From NCBI GenBank assembly GCA_903875215.1, contig CAIQVH010000033.1, positions 41,345 through 105,344 of the forward strand: DNA of 64,000 bases. The letters are read 5' to 3'. Below are positions 42,573 to 50,074 of the stretch, piece after piece. How positions within the stretch are numbered: position 1 is the stretch's first letter; every line of letters begins with the position of its first letter. Both the position numbers and the translations under genes were made by a program. The notes under the pieces were generated by a model. The model made no database searches. It saw nothing but the letters and a program-made list of their open reading frames with translations, and was not told the origin of the DNA. Origin of the DNA: an uncultured Anaerolineae bacterium (GTDB lineage Bacteria; Chloroflexota; Anaerolineae; Anaerolineales; Villigracilaceae).

Positions 42573-43715
42573 CTAGTCTCGGGGCCAATCCACCGCCGCA
42601 GGTGGATAGATTAATTGCACTTTGCAACCGATTTCCGAATCGAGAATTTTTACACTACCCCGGCAGGCTTCGACGATGGCGCGGACAATGGTCAGGCCAA
42701 CTCCCAGGCCGTTGTAGGGCCGGTCATCTCCCTGGTAGATCTGGAAGTATCGTTCAAAGACTTTTTCGCGCAGTTCCGGGGCGATGAAGGAACCTTCGTT
42801 TTCGATGGTTAAAACACAGCCGCCGATGCCATTTTTGCCCAGGTGAATGGTGATTCGGGCGCCTTCGGGGCTGAATTTGAAGGCGTTGTCGACCAGGTGC
42901 GCTACGGCATGCGAGAATTCCAGGTCGGGGGCGTGGAGGATGGTGCCATCTTCAATGGTGATTTGGACATCCAGGTTTTTCTGTGTGTAGCGCGCGAGGA
43001 CTTCCTGGATTGGGCTTTTGAAGTGGAAATCGAGGTTGATGGGCCGCCGCATGGTATTGATTTTGGCCAGATCGAGGTCGTTTAATAAGATCAGGTCGTT
43101 GACCAGCATGGACAGCTTTTGGGCACTGTTCACGCTGGTTTCAAGGTACCAATCCAGGTCGTCGGTGCGGCCTTTGAATTTTTCGCGGATGGCCAGATCG
43201 AGATTGGCGAGGATGATGGTCAGCGGCGTGCGGAATTCGTGACCGAGGTTGGATGAGATGTTGCGGCGGACTTTTTCGAGATTGGATTCCTGGGTTTTGA
43301 GGCCATCCTGGCGGCCAATTTCGTTGCGCCGGAAGATGGCTTCGACGCGGGCGATCAATTCATCGGTGTTGAAAGGTTTGGTGACGTAGTCATCGGCACC
43401 TTGCTTCAGCCCGGCGATCTTGTCGGCTTCGAGGGTTCGGGCGGTGAGAAATATAAAGGGAATTTGGGCGGTCAGCATGTCGTTGGCCAGGATTTTCTTG
43501 AGCTGAAACCCGTTCGGCGCGGGCATCATCACATCGCAGATGATGATGTCGGGGATGTGTTCGCGTGCCAGGCGGACGCCTTCGTTCCCGTCGTGGGCGG
43601 AGATGACCTCGTAGCCTTCGCGGGTCATGACTGCTTTGAGCCCCAATAATAATTTGGTCTCATCGTCAATCAAGAGCATTTTCTTTTTGCTACCAGCGGA
43701 CGTGGTGGATTTCAT
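42573..43715 (-). CDS. Receiver-histidine kinase hybrid
   Basis: 380 aa. N-terminal receiver (10-130) with D61 in IIICDVMMPAPNG and Lys in DDYVTKPFNTDE, then HisKA with SNLGHEFRTPLTIILANLDL (about 155-174) and HATPase_c with LVDNAFKFSPEG and GLGVGLTIVRA. Receiver before kinase means its activity is probably set by phosphorelay from another kinase, plausibly the downstream multi-PAS kinase, which lacks a receiver. AAGGAG 8 nt before ATG 43715. First gene of this minus-strand pair. Confidence 0.92.
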   Translation of the reverse strand: MKSTTSAGSKKKMLLIDDETKLLLGLKAVMTREGYEVISAHDGNEGVRLAREHIPDIIICDVMMPAPNGFQLKKILANDMLTAQIPFIFLTARTLEADKIAGLKQGADDYVTKPFNTDELIARVEAIFRRNEIGRQDGLKTQESNLEKVRRNISSNLGHEFRTPLTIILANLDLAIREKFKGRTDDLDWYLETSVNSAQKLSMLVNDLILLNDLDLAKINTMRRPINLDFHFKSPIQEVLARYTQKNLDVQITIEDGTILHAPDLEFSHAVAHLVDNAFKFSPEGARITIHLGKNGIGGCVLTIENEGSFIAPELREKVFERYFQIYQGDDRPYNGLGVGLTIVRAIVEACRGSVKILDSEIGCKVQLIYPPAAVDWPRD

Positions 43716-43907
43716 CTCAGATACTCCTTGTGTGGCTCGTTCCAGGGACGTCCTTTGGTTGCAATTCCAAGAAGGTGTCCATCCTGGGGGAGAATGCAAC
43801 AGCCTTTTTCCTGGGGCTGTCATCCGTCTGGGCGGGTGACGTGTGAAGGCGGAAGGCAGTTCTCATCCTGGGCGAAAGGTGCTTTTTTTCCTTATCACTA
43901 TCCCATA

Positions 43908-43913
43908 TTATAT
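43908..43913 (-). promoter_or_regulatory. Candidate -10 box of the kinase pair
   Basis: On the minus strand TATAAT occurs within GGATATAATATGGG, about 190 bases upstream of the 43715 start. The -35 match (ATTTCA at 17 bp) is weak. It lies in the 266-base gap between the CheY-like gene and the kinase gene, which otherwise shows nothing. Confidence 0.35.
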
Positions 43914-43981
43914 CCTTCTTGGTGGAGACTGAAATTGGCAAGGTCAGTTTAATCGCTTTTTAATATGAAATTTGTAAGGTG

Positions 43982-44377
43982 TTACTGTTGGATGGGAGCA
44001 GGTTGGTCGAAAGAATTTCTCAGGCGGTTGACCAGCAGGTCGGGGTCGAAGGGTTTGACCAGGAATCCGCTGGCGCCCAGTTTTGCGGCTTTTTGGATGA
44101 TCTCCGGGTAGCCCATGGCCGAGAGGAAGAAGATTTTGGTGCGTTGTCGCAGGATGTCCGAGTTGAGCTGGTCAATCAGGTCCAGGCCGTTATGGCCGGG
44201 CAGGTAGGTGTCGATCAGGAGTGCGTCGGGCAGGTGGTCGATGAGTTGTTGGCGCAGGTTGCGAGGGTCCTGGCAGATGATGGGGGTAATCTGGTGCCGA
44301 GTGAGTGTGGTCTGGATCAGGGCGCGTTGCAGGGGGTTGGGTTCGAGTACCAGGACGGAGGGGGATTCGCGTTTCAT
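43982..44377 (-). CDS. CheY-like single-domain response regulator
   Basis: 131 aa receiver. Phospho-acceptor Asp in ALLIDTYLPGHNG (about 55), Ser in FFLSAMG and Lys in GFLVKPFDPD. The first acidic pair is altered to EPN (LVLEPNPLQ), so metal binding may differ from standard CheY. It is the last gene of the second flagellar operon, 12 bases after fliQ, which suggests a motor- or switch-linked role, although its sequence is not close to classical CheY. Confidence 0.85.
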   Translation of the reverse strand: MKRESPSVLVLEPNPLQRALIQTTLTRHQITPIICQDPRNLRQQLIDHLPDALLIDTYLPGHNGLDLIDQLNSDILRQRTKIFFLSAMGYPEIIQKAAKLGASGFLVKPFDPDLLVNRLRNSFDQPAPIQQ

Positions 44378-44389
44378 AGTAGCTCCAGA

Positions 44390-44659
44390 TTAGTGAACAA
44401 GATTGGGGAGGCTGTTGAACAAGTTATAAGTGAAGGACAGGGATTGCTGCAGCATCCAGGAACCGAGCAACACCAGTACCAGGACGATTCCGATCAGTTT
44501 GGGGATGAAGGTCAGCGTGGTTTCGTTGATCTGGGTGGCGGCCTGCACCAGGCTGACGAGGCTGCCAACGATCAGGCTGACGAGCAGGATCGGTCCGGAA
44601 AGGGTCAGGGCCAGCATGATGGCGCTTTGTCCGAGGGTAAGAACGTAGGTTTCGGTCAT
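44390..44659 (-). CDS. fliQ: Flagellar export gate protein FliQ
   Basis: 89 aa, two membrane helices. Pattern: ALTLSGPILLVSLIVGSLVSLVQAATQINETTLTF, with the conserved Q-A-x-T-Q-I-x-E-x-T-L and PKLIG. Part of the FliP5Q4R1 export gate in the MS-ring pore. Lies 9 bases after fliP. FliR, expected next, is not here; a CheY-like gene follows instead. Confidence 0.96.
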   Translation of the reverse strand: MTETYVLTLGQSAIMLALTLSGPILLVSLIVGSLVSLVQAATQINETTLTFIPKLIGIVLVLVLLGSWMLQQSLSFTYNLFNSLPNLVH

Positions 44660-44668
44660 TTTTCCTCG

Positions 44669-45484
44669 CTAACCGCCGGTGAAGCTGAGTACCAGGCTGT
44701 GGACGATCAGGTACCAGCCATCCACCATGACGAACAGCAGAAGTTTGAAAGGCAGGGAAACAAGCGACGGGGGCAGCATCATCATGCCCATTGAAAGCAG
44801 GATGCTTGAGACGACCAGGTCGATTACCAGGAAGGGAATGTAGATGACGAAGCCCATGGTAAAAGCGGTCCGCAGTTCGCTGATGACGAAGGCAGGAAAT
44901 AAAGATAAGGTGGGGATGTCATCGAGCGTTTTAGGAGGCGCTTCGTGGCCTAGTTCCAGGAAGAGCTGGATGTCTTTTTCCCGGGTCTGCTGGAACATGA
45001 ATTCGCGGATCGGTTTGAGGGCTTGGGTGATGGCGGTGTCCTGGTCGATTTGTTCGTTCAGGTAGGGTTGGATGGCATTGGCGTCGATTTGTTTGTAGAT
45101 GGGCGCCATGATGAAGAAGGTCAGCAGCAGGGAGAGGCCGATCAGCACCTGGTTGGGCGGAATGGAGGGGGTGCCAATGGCGCTGCGCAGCATGGAGAGT
45201 ACGATTACGATGCGGGTAAAGGAGGTCGCCAGGATGAGGATGGTTGGGGCGAGAGAGAGAACCGTCATCAGCACCAGCAGCTGTACACCGGAGGTGACCT
45301 GTTTGGGCTGAGGCGACTGCCCGTCGACCGACAGGGAGACGCCGGGGATGTTCGCGCCGGCGCAGCCGCTCATCAACAGGCTGGCCAGGAGTAGGAATAC
45401 TACCAGCGCGAGGAATTTGGCGGATTTTGAGCTCTTTGAAGTGGCCAGGGCGGTGCCAGGCCGGGGGAGTATATTTTCATTCAT
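44669..45484 (-). CDS. fliP: Flagellar export gate protein FliP
   Basis: 271 aa. Core of the export gate, four membrane helices: LTVLSLAPTILILATSFTRI is represented by VLSLAPTILILATSFTRIVI (about 81-100), with RSAIGTPSIPPNQVLIGLSL and the C-terminal FPAFVISELRTAF and LPFKLLLFVMVDGW, all FliP hallmarks. Before the core stands an N-terminal extension with a hydrophobic segment ending LLMSGC (about 36-41), a lipobox-like sequence, so a cleaved or lipid-modified N-terminus is possible. The start overlaps the fliO end by 8 bases. Confidence 0.96.
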   Translation of the reverse strand: MNENILPRPGTALATSKSSKSAKFLALVVFLLLASLLMSGCAGANIPGVSLSVDGQSPQPKQVTSGVQLLVLMTVLSLAPTILILATSFTRIVIVLSMLRSAIGTPSIPPNQVLIGLSLLLTFFIMAPIYKQIDANAIQPYLNEQIDQDTAITQALKPIREFMFQQTREKDIQLFLELGHEAPPKTLDDIPTLSLFPAFVISELRTAFTMGFVIYIPFLVIDLVVSSILLSMGMMMLPPSLVSLPFKLLLFVMVDGWYLIVHSLVLSFTGG

Positions 45485-46007
45485 GAGTCACCTGGTCTTG
45501 CTGCTGTTCTGGCACGGTGAGCGGCTGGGTGCTGAATGACCGGATCAGGGTGGAGAAATCCAGGCCGGGCTGGGTTTCGGAGGCGAGCGGTTCAAAGTTG
45601 CCTTCCACGGGTGCGAGCAGGGCGATGCTCTGATCGGTAGCGCCAATCAGCAGGCGCTGGTCACCGATTGCGACCAGGTGCAGGGCCTGGCGGGGTGAAA
45701 GACGCACGGTTTCGAGCAGGTGCAGCTGCCGGGTGGTTTTTCCAGGGCTGCCGGGTTGCATCCAGCGGCGCAGGAGCGCGGCGCTGGCGACAATCAACAA
45801 CAGGACGCCGATCAATTTGATGATTACGCCGGCGAAATAGAGTCCGGGTGAGGCGAGCGGGTCGCTGGCCGGAGCGTTGCTGCCCCCCGTCAGACCGACC
45901 AGTGCGGCGGTGGCGAGCAGGCTGAAACCCAGCAGGGCGGCCACCAATTTTTGCCGGGGGCTGCTGGTTTCGAACCATTTCTTTAACCAGTCGGTGAGAG
46001 GGGTCAT
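45477..46007 (-). CDS. fliO: Flagellar protein FliO
   Basis: 176 aa. One or two membrane helices (about 21-41 and 57-82), then the FliO/FliZ cytoplasmic domain: LHLLETVRLSPRQALHLVAI (about 95-114) and RLLIGATDQSIALL. FliO aids assembly of FliP rings. Start overlaps the fliN stop; end overlaps fliP. Confidence 0.88.
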   Translation of the reverse strand: MTPLTDWLKKWFETSSPRQKLVAALLGFSLLATAALVGLTGGSNAPASDPLASPGLYFAGVIIKLIGVLLLIVASAALLRRWMQPGSPGKTTRQLHLLETVRLSPRQALHLVAIGDQRLLIGATDQSIALLAPVEGNFEPLASETQPGLDFSTLIRSFSTQPLTVPEQQQDQVTHE

Positions 46008-46348
46008 CAGGCTGCCGCTTTTTCAGTCTTGGATGAGACCATTTCGGTGATGCGTACGCCGAATTTGTCGTCCACGACGACCACTTCTCCGCGGGCGACC
46101 ATGCAGTCGTTGACGTAGACATCCACCGGATCCCCGGCGAGACGGTCCAGTTCGACGACGGAGCCATGCTGTAATTCCAAGACCTGGGCCAGCATCATGC
46201 GCGTGCGGCCCAGTTCCACTGCCACACGCAGCGAAACGTCCATCAGGAGATCGATGTTGGAGTTGTTTGCGAGCCGGTTTTTTGCAGGAGCAGCCTCCGT
46301 CATTTTTCCGGCGGGCATTTCCTGGCTGAGGGTTTCGAGAGTGTCCAT
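46007..46348 (-). CDS. fliN: Flagellar motor switch protein FliN
   Basis: 113 aa. C-ring component. The SpoA-type domain (about 30-105) shows VSLRVAVELGRTRMMLAQVL, GSVVELDRLAGDPVDVYVND and RGEVVVVDDKFGVRIT, the standard FliN core. Short N-terminal tail without a CheC-like extension, so the single-domain form. 24 bases after fliM. Confidence 0.96.
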   Translation of the reverse strand: MDTLETLSQEMPAGKMTEAAPAKNRLANNSNIDLLMDVSLRVAVELGRTRMMLAQVLELQHGSVVELDRLAGDPVDVYVNDCMVARGEVVVVDDKFGVRITEMVSSKTEKAAA

Positions 46349-46372
46349 GGGGTTTCTTCCTTCAAAAGTGAT

Positions 46373-47410
46373 TTACAGCGATTCGTGGTGATTTTCGCGA
46401 TAGACGCCGGTGATCTGGATGCCCAGGCGTTTGCGCGCCCTGCCAATGCGGGCGTAGAATTGTTTCTTGTTGGCGACCTGGACGACGATCGGGCTGTCGA
46501 TGTTTTTATCCAGCTCGATGACATCGCCAACCTGGAGATTCATCAGGTCTTTCAGGGTGATATCGGCATGACCCAGGATGACCTTGATCGGAATGACAGC
46601 TTTCATCATGGTTTGGATGGCGACCTGGCGCGCAACCGGGTCCTGCTGTTGTTCTTTGCGGCCGGCAATCCAGATGTGCGGGTTGAGGACACTGGTGATC
46701 GGTTTGAGCGTGTTGAAGGGGATGAAGATGCTCATCGTACCGGCCACGCCCTGGATGTTGATCTCCAGCGTCAGGAGCAGGACGCGCTCGTTGCCCATCA
46801 TCATCTGCACCCAGTGCTGGTTGATGGTGCTGTCTTCGAGCGAGGGTTCGAGTGAGACGACTTTGCTCCAGGCGACTTTCATATCGCCCAGCATGTGTTC
46901 CACCAGCCCGCGCAGCAGCGATTGATCGATTTCTGTCAGTGCGCGTTCGGTGAAGCGGCCTTCTATTTTGCCGCCCAGACGCTGTTCCAGGATCAGGTAG
47001 CTGACGTTGGAACTCATGGTCAGCACCATGTGGCCGGGCAGGGGGGCGAGCGAGATCAGGTGGAAGAGGGTATTTTGTGGGAAGTCCTTGATGAAATCGG
47101 AAAACCGGCCTTGTTCCATGTGTACCAGGCGCGGACGGACGTTGGTGCGCAGAAAAGTCGGCAGGGAGGTGGTCAGGCGTTCGCTCAGGTCTTCGTGGAC
47201 CAGTTCGACGGCGCGCATTTGTTCTTTCGAAAACCGGGCTGGCGACCAGAAATTGTAGGTCTGGACGGTTTTATTACCGTCGCTGTCGGTTTTGCTGCGC
47301 TCGCCTGGCTGGCCCATCATATCGGCCAGGTTGACACGCTCGCCGCCATTTTTTTGATCCATTTCTATGGCGCCCGAGAGCAGGGCATCGATTTCGGACT
47401 GGGCTAACAT
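46373..47410 (-). CDS. fliM: Flagellar motor switch protein FliM
   Basis: 345 aa. The N-terminus MLAQSEIDALLSGA is the CheY-binding motif. The middle CheC-like domain (about 65-245) includes PRLVHMEQGRFSDFIKDFPQ, and the C-terminal SpoA domain (about 260-335) has LGHADITLKDLMNLQVGDVI. Retention of the CheY site means rotation is controlled by phosphorylated CheY-type proteins. Three bases after fliL. Confidence 0.97.
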   Translation of the reverse strand: MLAQSEIDALLSGAIEMDQKNGGERVNLADMMGQPGERSKTDSDGNKTVQTYNFWSPARFSKEQMRAVELVHEDLSERLTTSLPTFLRTNVRPRLVHMEQGRFSDFIKDFPQNTLFHLISLAPLPGHMVLTMSSNVSYLILEQRLGGKIEGRFTERALTEIDQSLLRGLVEHMLGDMKVAWSKVVSLEPSLEDSTINQHWVQMMMGNERVLLLTLEINIQGVAGTMSIFIPFNTLKPITSVLNPHIWIAGRKEQQQDPVARQVAIQTMMKAVIPIKVILGHADITLKDLMNLQVGDVIELDKNIDSPIVVQVANKKQFYARIGRARKRLGIQITGVYRENHHESL

Positions 47411-47413
47411 AGG

Positions 47414-47995
47414 TTACTGCACCACGAATTCGGTAAAGTAGATGGAGATGATGTGAAGATCGGTCAGTTTTTTGGTAAGGATGTCCATGATTTCCGCGCG
47501 AAGTTTTTCTTTGCCTTCGGCAGTGTACAAATCCTCGTAGGTCTTGGTGGAAAGCAGCGTGATGACGGTGTCATCCATGATTGGCAGGCGTGAGGTGAGC
47601 TTGTCTTTGAATGTGGTCAGGTAGGCGGTTTTTTCTTCTTCCGGCAGGGTCATATATTCGGGGTTGTCGGGCGCAAATTCGACCACAATGGTCAGGCGGA
47701 TGTATTTCCGTCCGCCCGGATCCACCAGGTTGATGATTTTGGTGGACATATCGATCATGATGCCTTCGCCGGGGAGATATTGATGCGGTTCCGGCGTGGG
47801 AGTGGGGGTGACGACTACGATGGCTCCGATGGCAGTGGTCGGTGTGCCGCTGGTAGTGTCATAGACCAGACGAAAAGGCTTGGGCAGGTCATCTGGAGCA
47901 AAGATGACATAAGCAGTCAGGAGTGAAATGATGGCGGTCAGTATCAGGATGATCTGGGTGATGACATTCAGGATTTTCAGGATCTTGTTAAGCAT
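47414..47995 (-). CDS. fliL: Flagellar basal-body protein FliL
   Basis: 193 aa. One N-terminal membrane helix (about 10-32), a Pro/Thr linker (VVVTPTPTPEP) typical of Chloroflexota exported proteins, and the FliL domain with DMSTKIINL, then KYIRLTIVVEFA and the final LHIISIYFTEFVVQ. FliL supports the stators around the rotor. ATG 47995 has GGAG about 4 nt upstream; an in-frame ATG at 48007 has no ribosome site. Confidence 0.9.
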   Translation of the reverse strand: MLNKILKILNVITQIILILTAIISLLTAYVIFAPDDLPKPFRLVYDTTSGTPTTAIGAIVVVTPTPTPEPHQYLPGEGIMIDMSTKIINLVDPGGRKYIRLTIVVEFAPDNPEYMTLPEEEKTAYLTTFKDKLTSRLPIMDDTVITLLSTKTYEDLYTAEGKEKLRAEIMDILTKKLTDLHIISIYFTEFVVQ

Positions 47996-48053
47996 AGGAC
48001 TCCGCATCGAAGGGCAGATTTGTCAATTTTGCGAGGAATGGCCCGGTTGAGTG

Positions 48054-48824
48054 CTAGGGCACCAGCGCGGGAGCATTCAGGTTGATGATGTTGTGATCCA
48101 CCTCGTAGATGATGATGATTTCCACGCGGGCATTCAGGTTTCTGTGTTCCTCGCTGTCGTTCGGGAAGACTGGCGCATATTCGCCCTGCCCAGAAATGAT
48201 AAATCGTTCGGGGGCGATGCCGGCGCTCATCAGGTACCTCGCCACGGACGTGGCGCGGGCCAGCGATAGATCCCAGTTGGTTGGGTATCTGGGGTTGGTG
48301 GAGGGCGAGTTGTTGGTGTGACCGACCAGCCGGATTTTATTGTCGATCGGGCGCAGCATGGCGGCGATCGTATCCAGGACGGGTAAGGCTTCGGAGGGAA
48401 GATCCGCCTGGCCTTCTGCGAAAATCAACTTTTCGCTGAGAGAAATCAGCACGCCTTCGATGTTAGTCTGCACACTGACCTGGTTGCCCAGCTTTTGTGT
48501 GGAGAGCATGTTGGTCAACTGTCCAGCCACCTCTTCGGATTGGGTCGGCCCTTCGGGAATGCCGGGGATGACGATCGGTTTTGATGTGCCGTCTGCCGAT
48601 TTCCCGCCGGCCTGGTTGATCTGACTGTCGACGATTTGCGAGGCTCCGCCCAGAGTGAAGGCGGCGCGCATGCTGTCGGCCAGGCGCTTATATTTTTCAA
48701 CGCTGACCTGGCCCATGGAGTATAAAATGACGAACAGCACCATCAAAAGGGTGATAAAGTCGGCGTAACTGACGAGCCAGCGCTCGTCGTGGCCTTCCTG
48801 GTGTTCTTCAGCTTTGTGCGCCAT
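48054..48824 (-). CDS. motB: Flagellar stator protein MotB
   Basis: 256 aa. One membrane helix (about 18-38) containing the ion-conducting Asp22 in SYADFITLLMVLFVILYSM. The periplasmic OmpA-like domain (about 135-245) has DLPSEALPVLDTIAAML, VGHTNNSPS and NWDLSLARATSVARYL, the peptidoglycan-anchoring part. Proton versus sodium use cannot be settled by eye. Two bases after motA. Confidence 0.95.
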   Translation of the reverse strand: MAHKAEEHQEGHDERWLVSYADFITLLMVLFVILYSMGQVSVEKYKRLADSMRAAFTLGGASQIVDSQINQAGGKSADGTSKPIVIPGIPEGPTQSEEVAGQLTNMLSTQKLGNQVSVQTNIEGVLISLSEKLIFAEGQADLPSEALPVLDTIAAMLRPIDNKIRLVGHTNNSPSTNPRYPTNWDLSLARATSVARYLMSAGIAPERFIISGQGEYAPVFPNDSEEHRNLNARVEIIIIYEVDHNIINLNAPALVP

Positions 48825-48826
48825 GC

Positions 48827-49654
48827 TCAGGCCCGCGCTTTCTCAGCCGCTCTTACGGGTTTCTCGGCGCCCTTACCCTTGGCCGGTTCGCCTTCCAGTT
48901 GAATTTCTGACGGCGGCAGGAAGGCGCTCAACTTTTCGCGCACGATGCGCGGATTTTCACCGGCCTGGATGGCCAGAATCCCTTCCAACTGCATGTAACG
49001 GTTGCGGGCTTCTTCTTCGCTTTTGGCTTTGAGCTTTCCGGCGATCGGCAGGTATATCAGGTTGGCGCTCAACAGCCCCCACAGAGTGGCTAAAAATGCC
49101 GAAGCGATGGCTTCGCCCAGCGCGCTCGGATTGTCCAGCTGTTTCAAAACGTTGATCAGCCCCATAACCGTGCCGATGATGCCAAATGTGGGCGCGAAAC
49201 CGCCCGCCGAGGTAAAGAAGCCGATGCCGTGCTTGTGGCGGGAACGCATTTGTTCGATATTGGTTTCCATGATCGCCGCCACCTGCTCCGAGTCGACCCC
49301 ATCCACCACCATCATGATTCCTTTTTGCAGGAACTTGTCGCTGATTTTCCGGCTTTCTTCTTCGAGCGCCAGCAGCCCTTCGCGGCGGGCCTTGTCGGCC
49401 AGCTTGGTGAGCAATTCAATCGTCGCTTTTGCGTCGAATTCTTTCGTCGTGAATGCCTGCAGGATATATTTCGGTAATTGCAGCGCAATTTTGAAGGGCA
49501 CGGTCACAATCGTCGCGCCCAGTGAGCCGCCAAAAATTAACAGAATCGCCGCCGGAGCTGCGAACAGTTCCGCCGGTGAGCCGCCATCCAGGATCATGAC
49601 GACGACGACGGTGGTAAGAGCCATGATCAAGCCTGCGATTGATGCAATATCCAT
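48827..49654 (-). CDS. motA: Flagellar stator protein MotA
   Basis: 275 aa, four membrane helices. Key parts: the cytoplasmic loop with DKARREGLLALEEES, and the third/fourth helix region FAPTFGIIGTVMGLINVLKQ and SAFLATLWGLLSANLIYLPI. Assembles with MotB as the ion-driven torque unit. 46 bases after flbD. Confidence 0.95.
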   Translation of the reverse strand: MDIASIAGLIMALTTVVVVMILDGGSPAELFAAPAAILLIFGGSLGATIVTVPFKIALQLPKYILQAFTTKEFDAKATIELLTKLADKARREGLLALEEESRKISDKFLQKGIMMVVDGVDSEQVAAIMETNIEQMRSRHKHGIGFFTSAGGFAPTFGIIGTVMGLINVLKQLDNPSALGEAIASAFLATLWGLLSANLIYLPIAGKLKAKSEEEARNRYMQLEGILAIQAGENPRIVREKLSAFLPPSEIQLEGEPAKGKGAEKPVRAAEKARA

Positions 49655-49700
49655 ACATTACTCCTGCGATTGGTTCCGTTTTTACGCCAGACCCCGGGTC

Positions 49701-49910
49701 TTAGTGCCCCGTTCCTTGCATTCCAAAAGGAGACAGGGTTTTCCGCCGGTACTCGATGAAGCGCTCGGCAATGCTTTCGGGAGAATCTTTGACGATCAGC
49801 TTTTTATTCCCCTGCAGGGTGATGACCGTATCGGGGGTTGCTTCAACCGTTTGGATCAACTCGGGGTTGAGATAAATCTGGGTTCCATTGGTGCGGGTGA
49901 TGACAATCAC
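49701..49910 (-). CDS. flbD: Flagellar protein FlbD
   Basis: 69 aa. Matches the small FlbD family: IVITRTNGTQIYLNPELI, then TVITLQGNKKLIVKDSPE. Function unclear, but it commonly precedes motA. I chose GTG 49910 over the in-frame TTG 49916 because AAGGA lies 7 nt before the GTG and almost touches the TTG, and because family members begin M-I-x-V-T-R. First gene of the second flagellar operon. Confidence 0.88.
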   Translation of the reverse strand: MIVITRTNGTQIYLNPELIQTVEATPDTVITLQGNKKLIVKDSPESIAERFIEYRRKTLSPFGMQGTGH

Positions 49911-50036
49911 GGTCAATTCCTTCTGGCTTAAATAGGCGAACTTCCGACTTCTGCGGGTTGCGCTGATGACACAACTTTAGCATGGCGGGATTTTTTTTCC
50001 TGTAAATTGACCGTGAAAGGGAGATAAAGATTGGCT

Positions 50037-50062
50037 AAAAACTTCAAGCGCTGATCTGCGCT
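50037..50062 (-). terminator. Possible weak terminator after the NACHT gene
   Basis: On the minus strand, AGCGC and GCGCT (50047-50051 with 50058-50062) form a short stem, followed after five bases by five T. Short stem, so termination strength is doubtful. Confidence 0.35.
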
Positions 50063-50074
50063 GCCGGGTGGATC

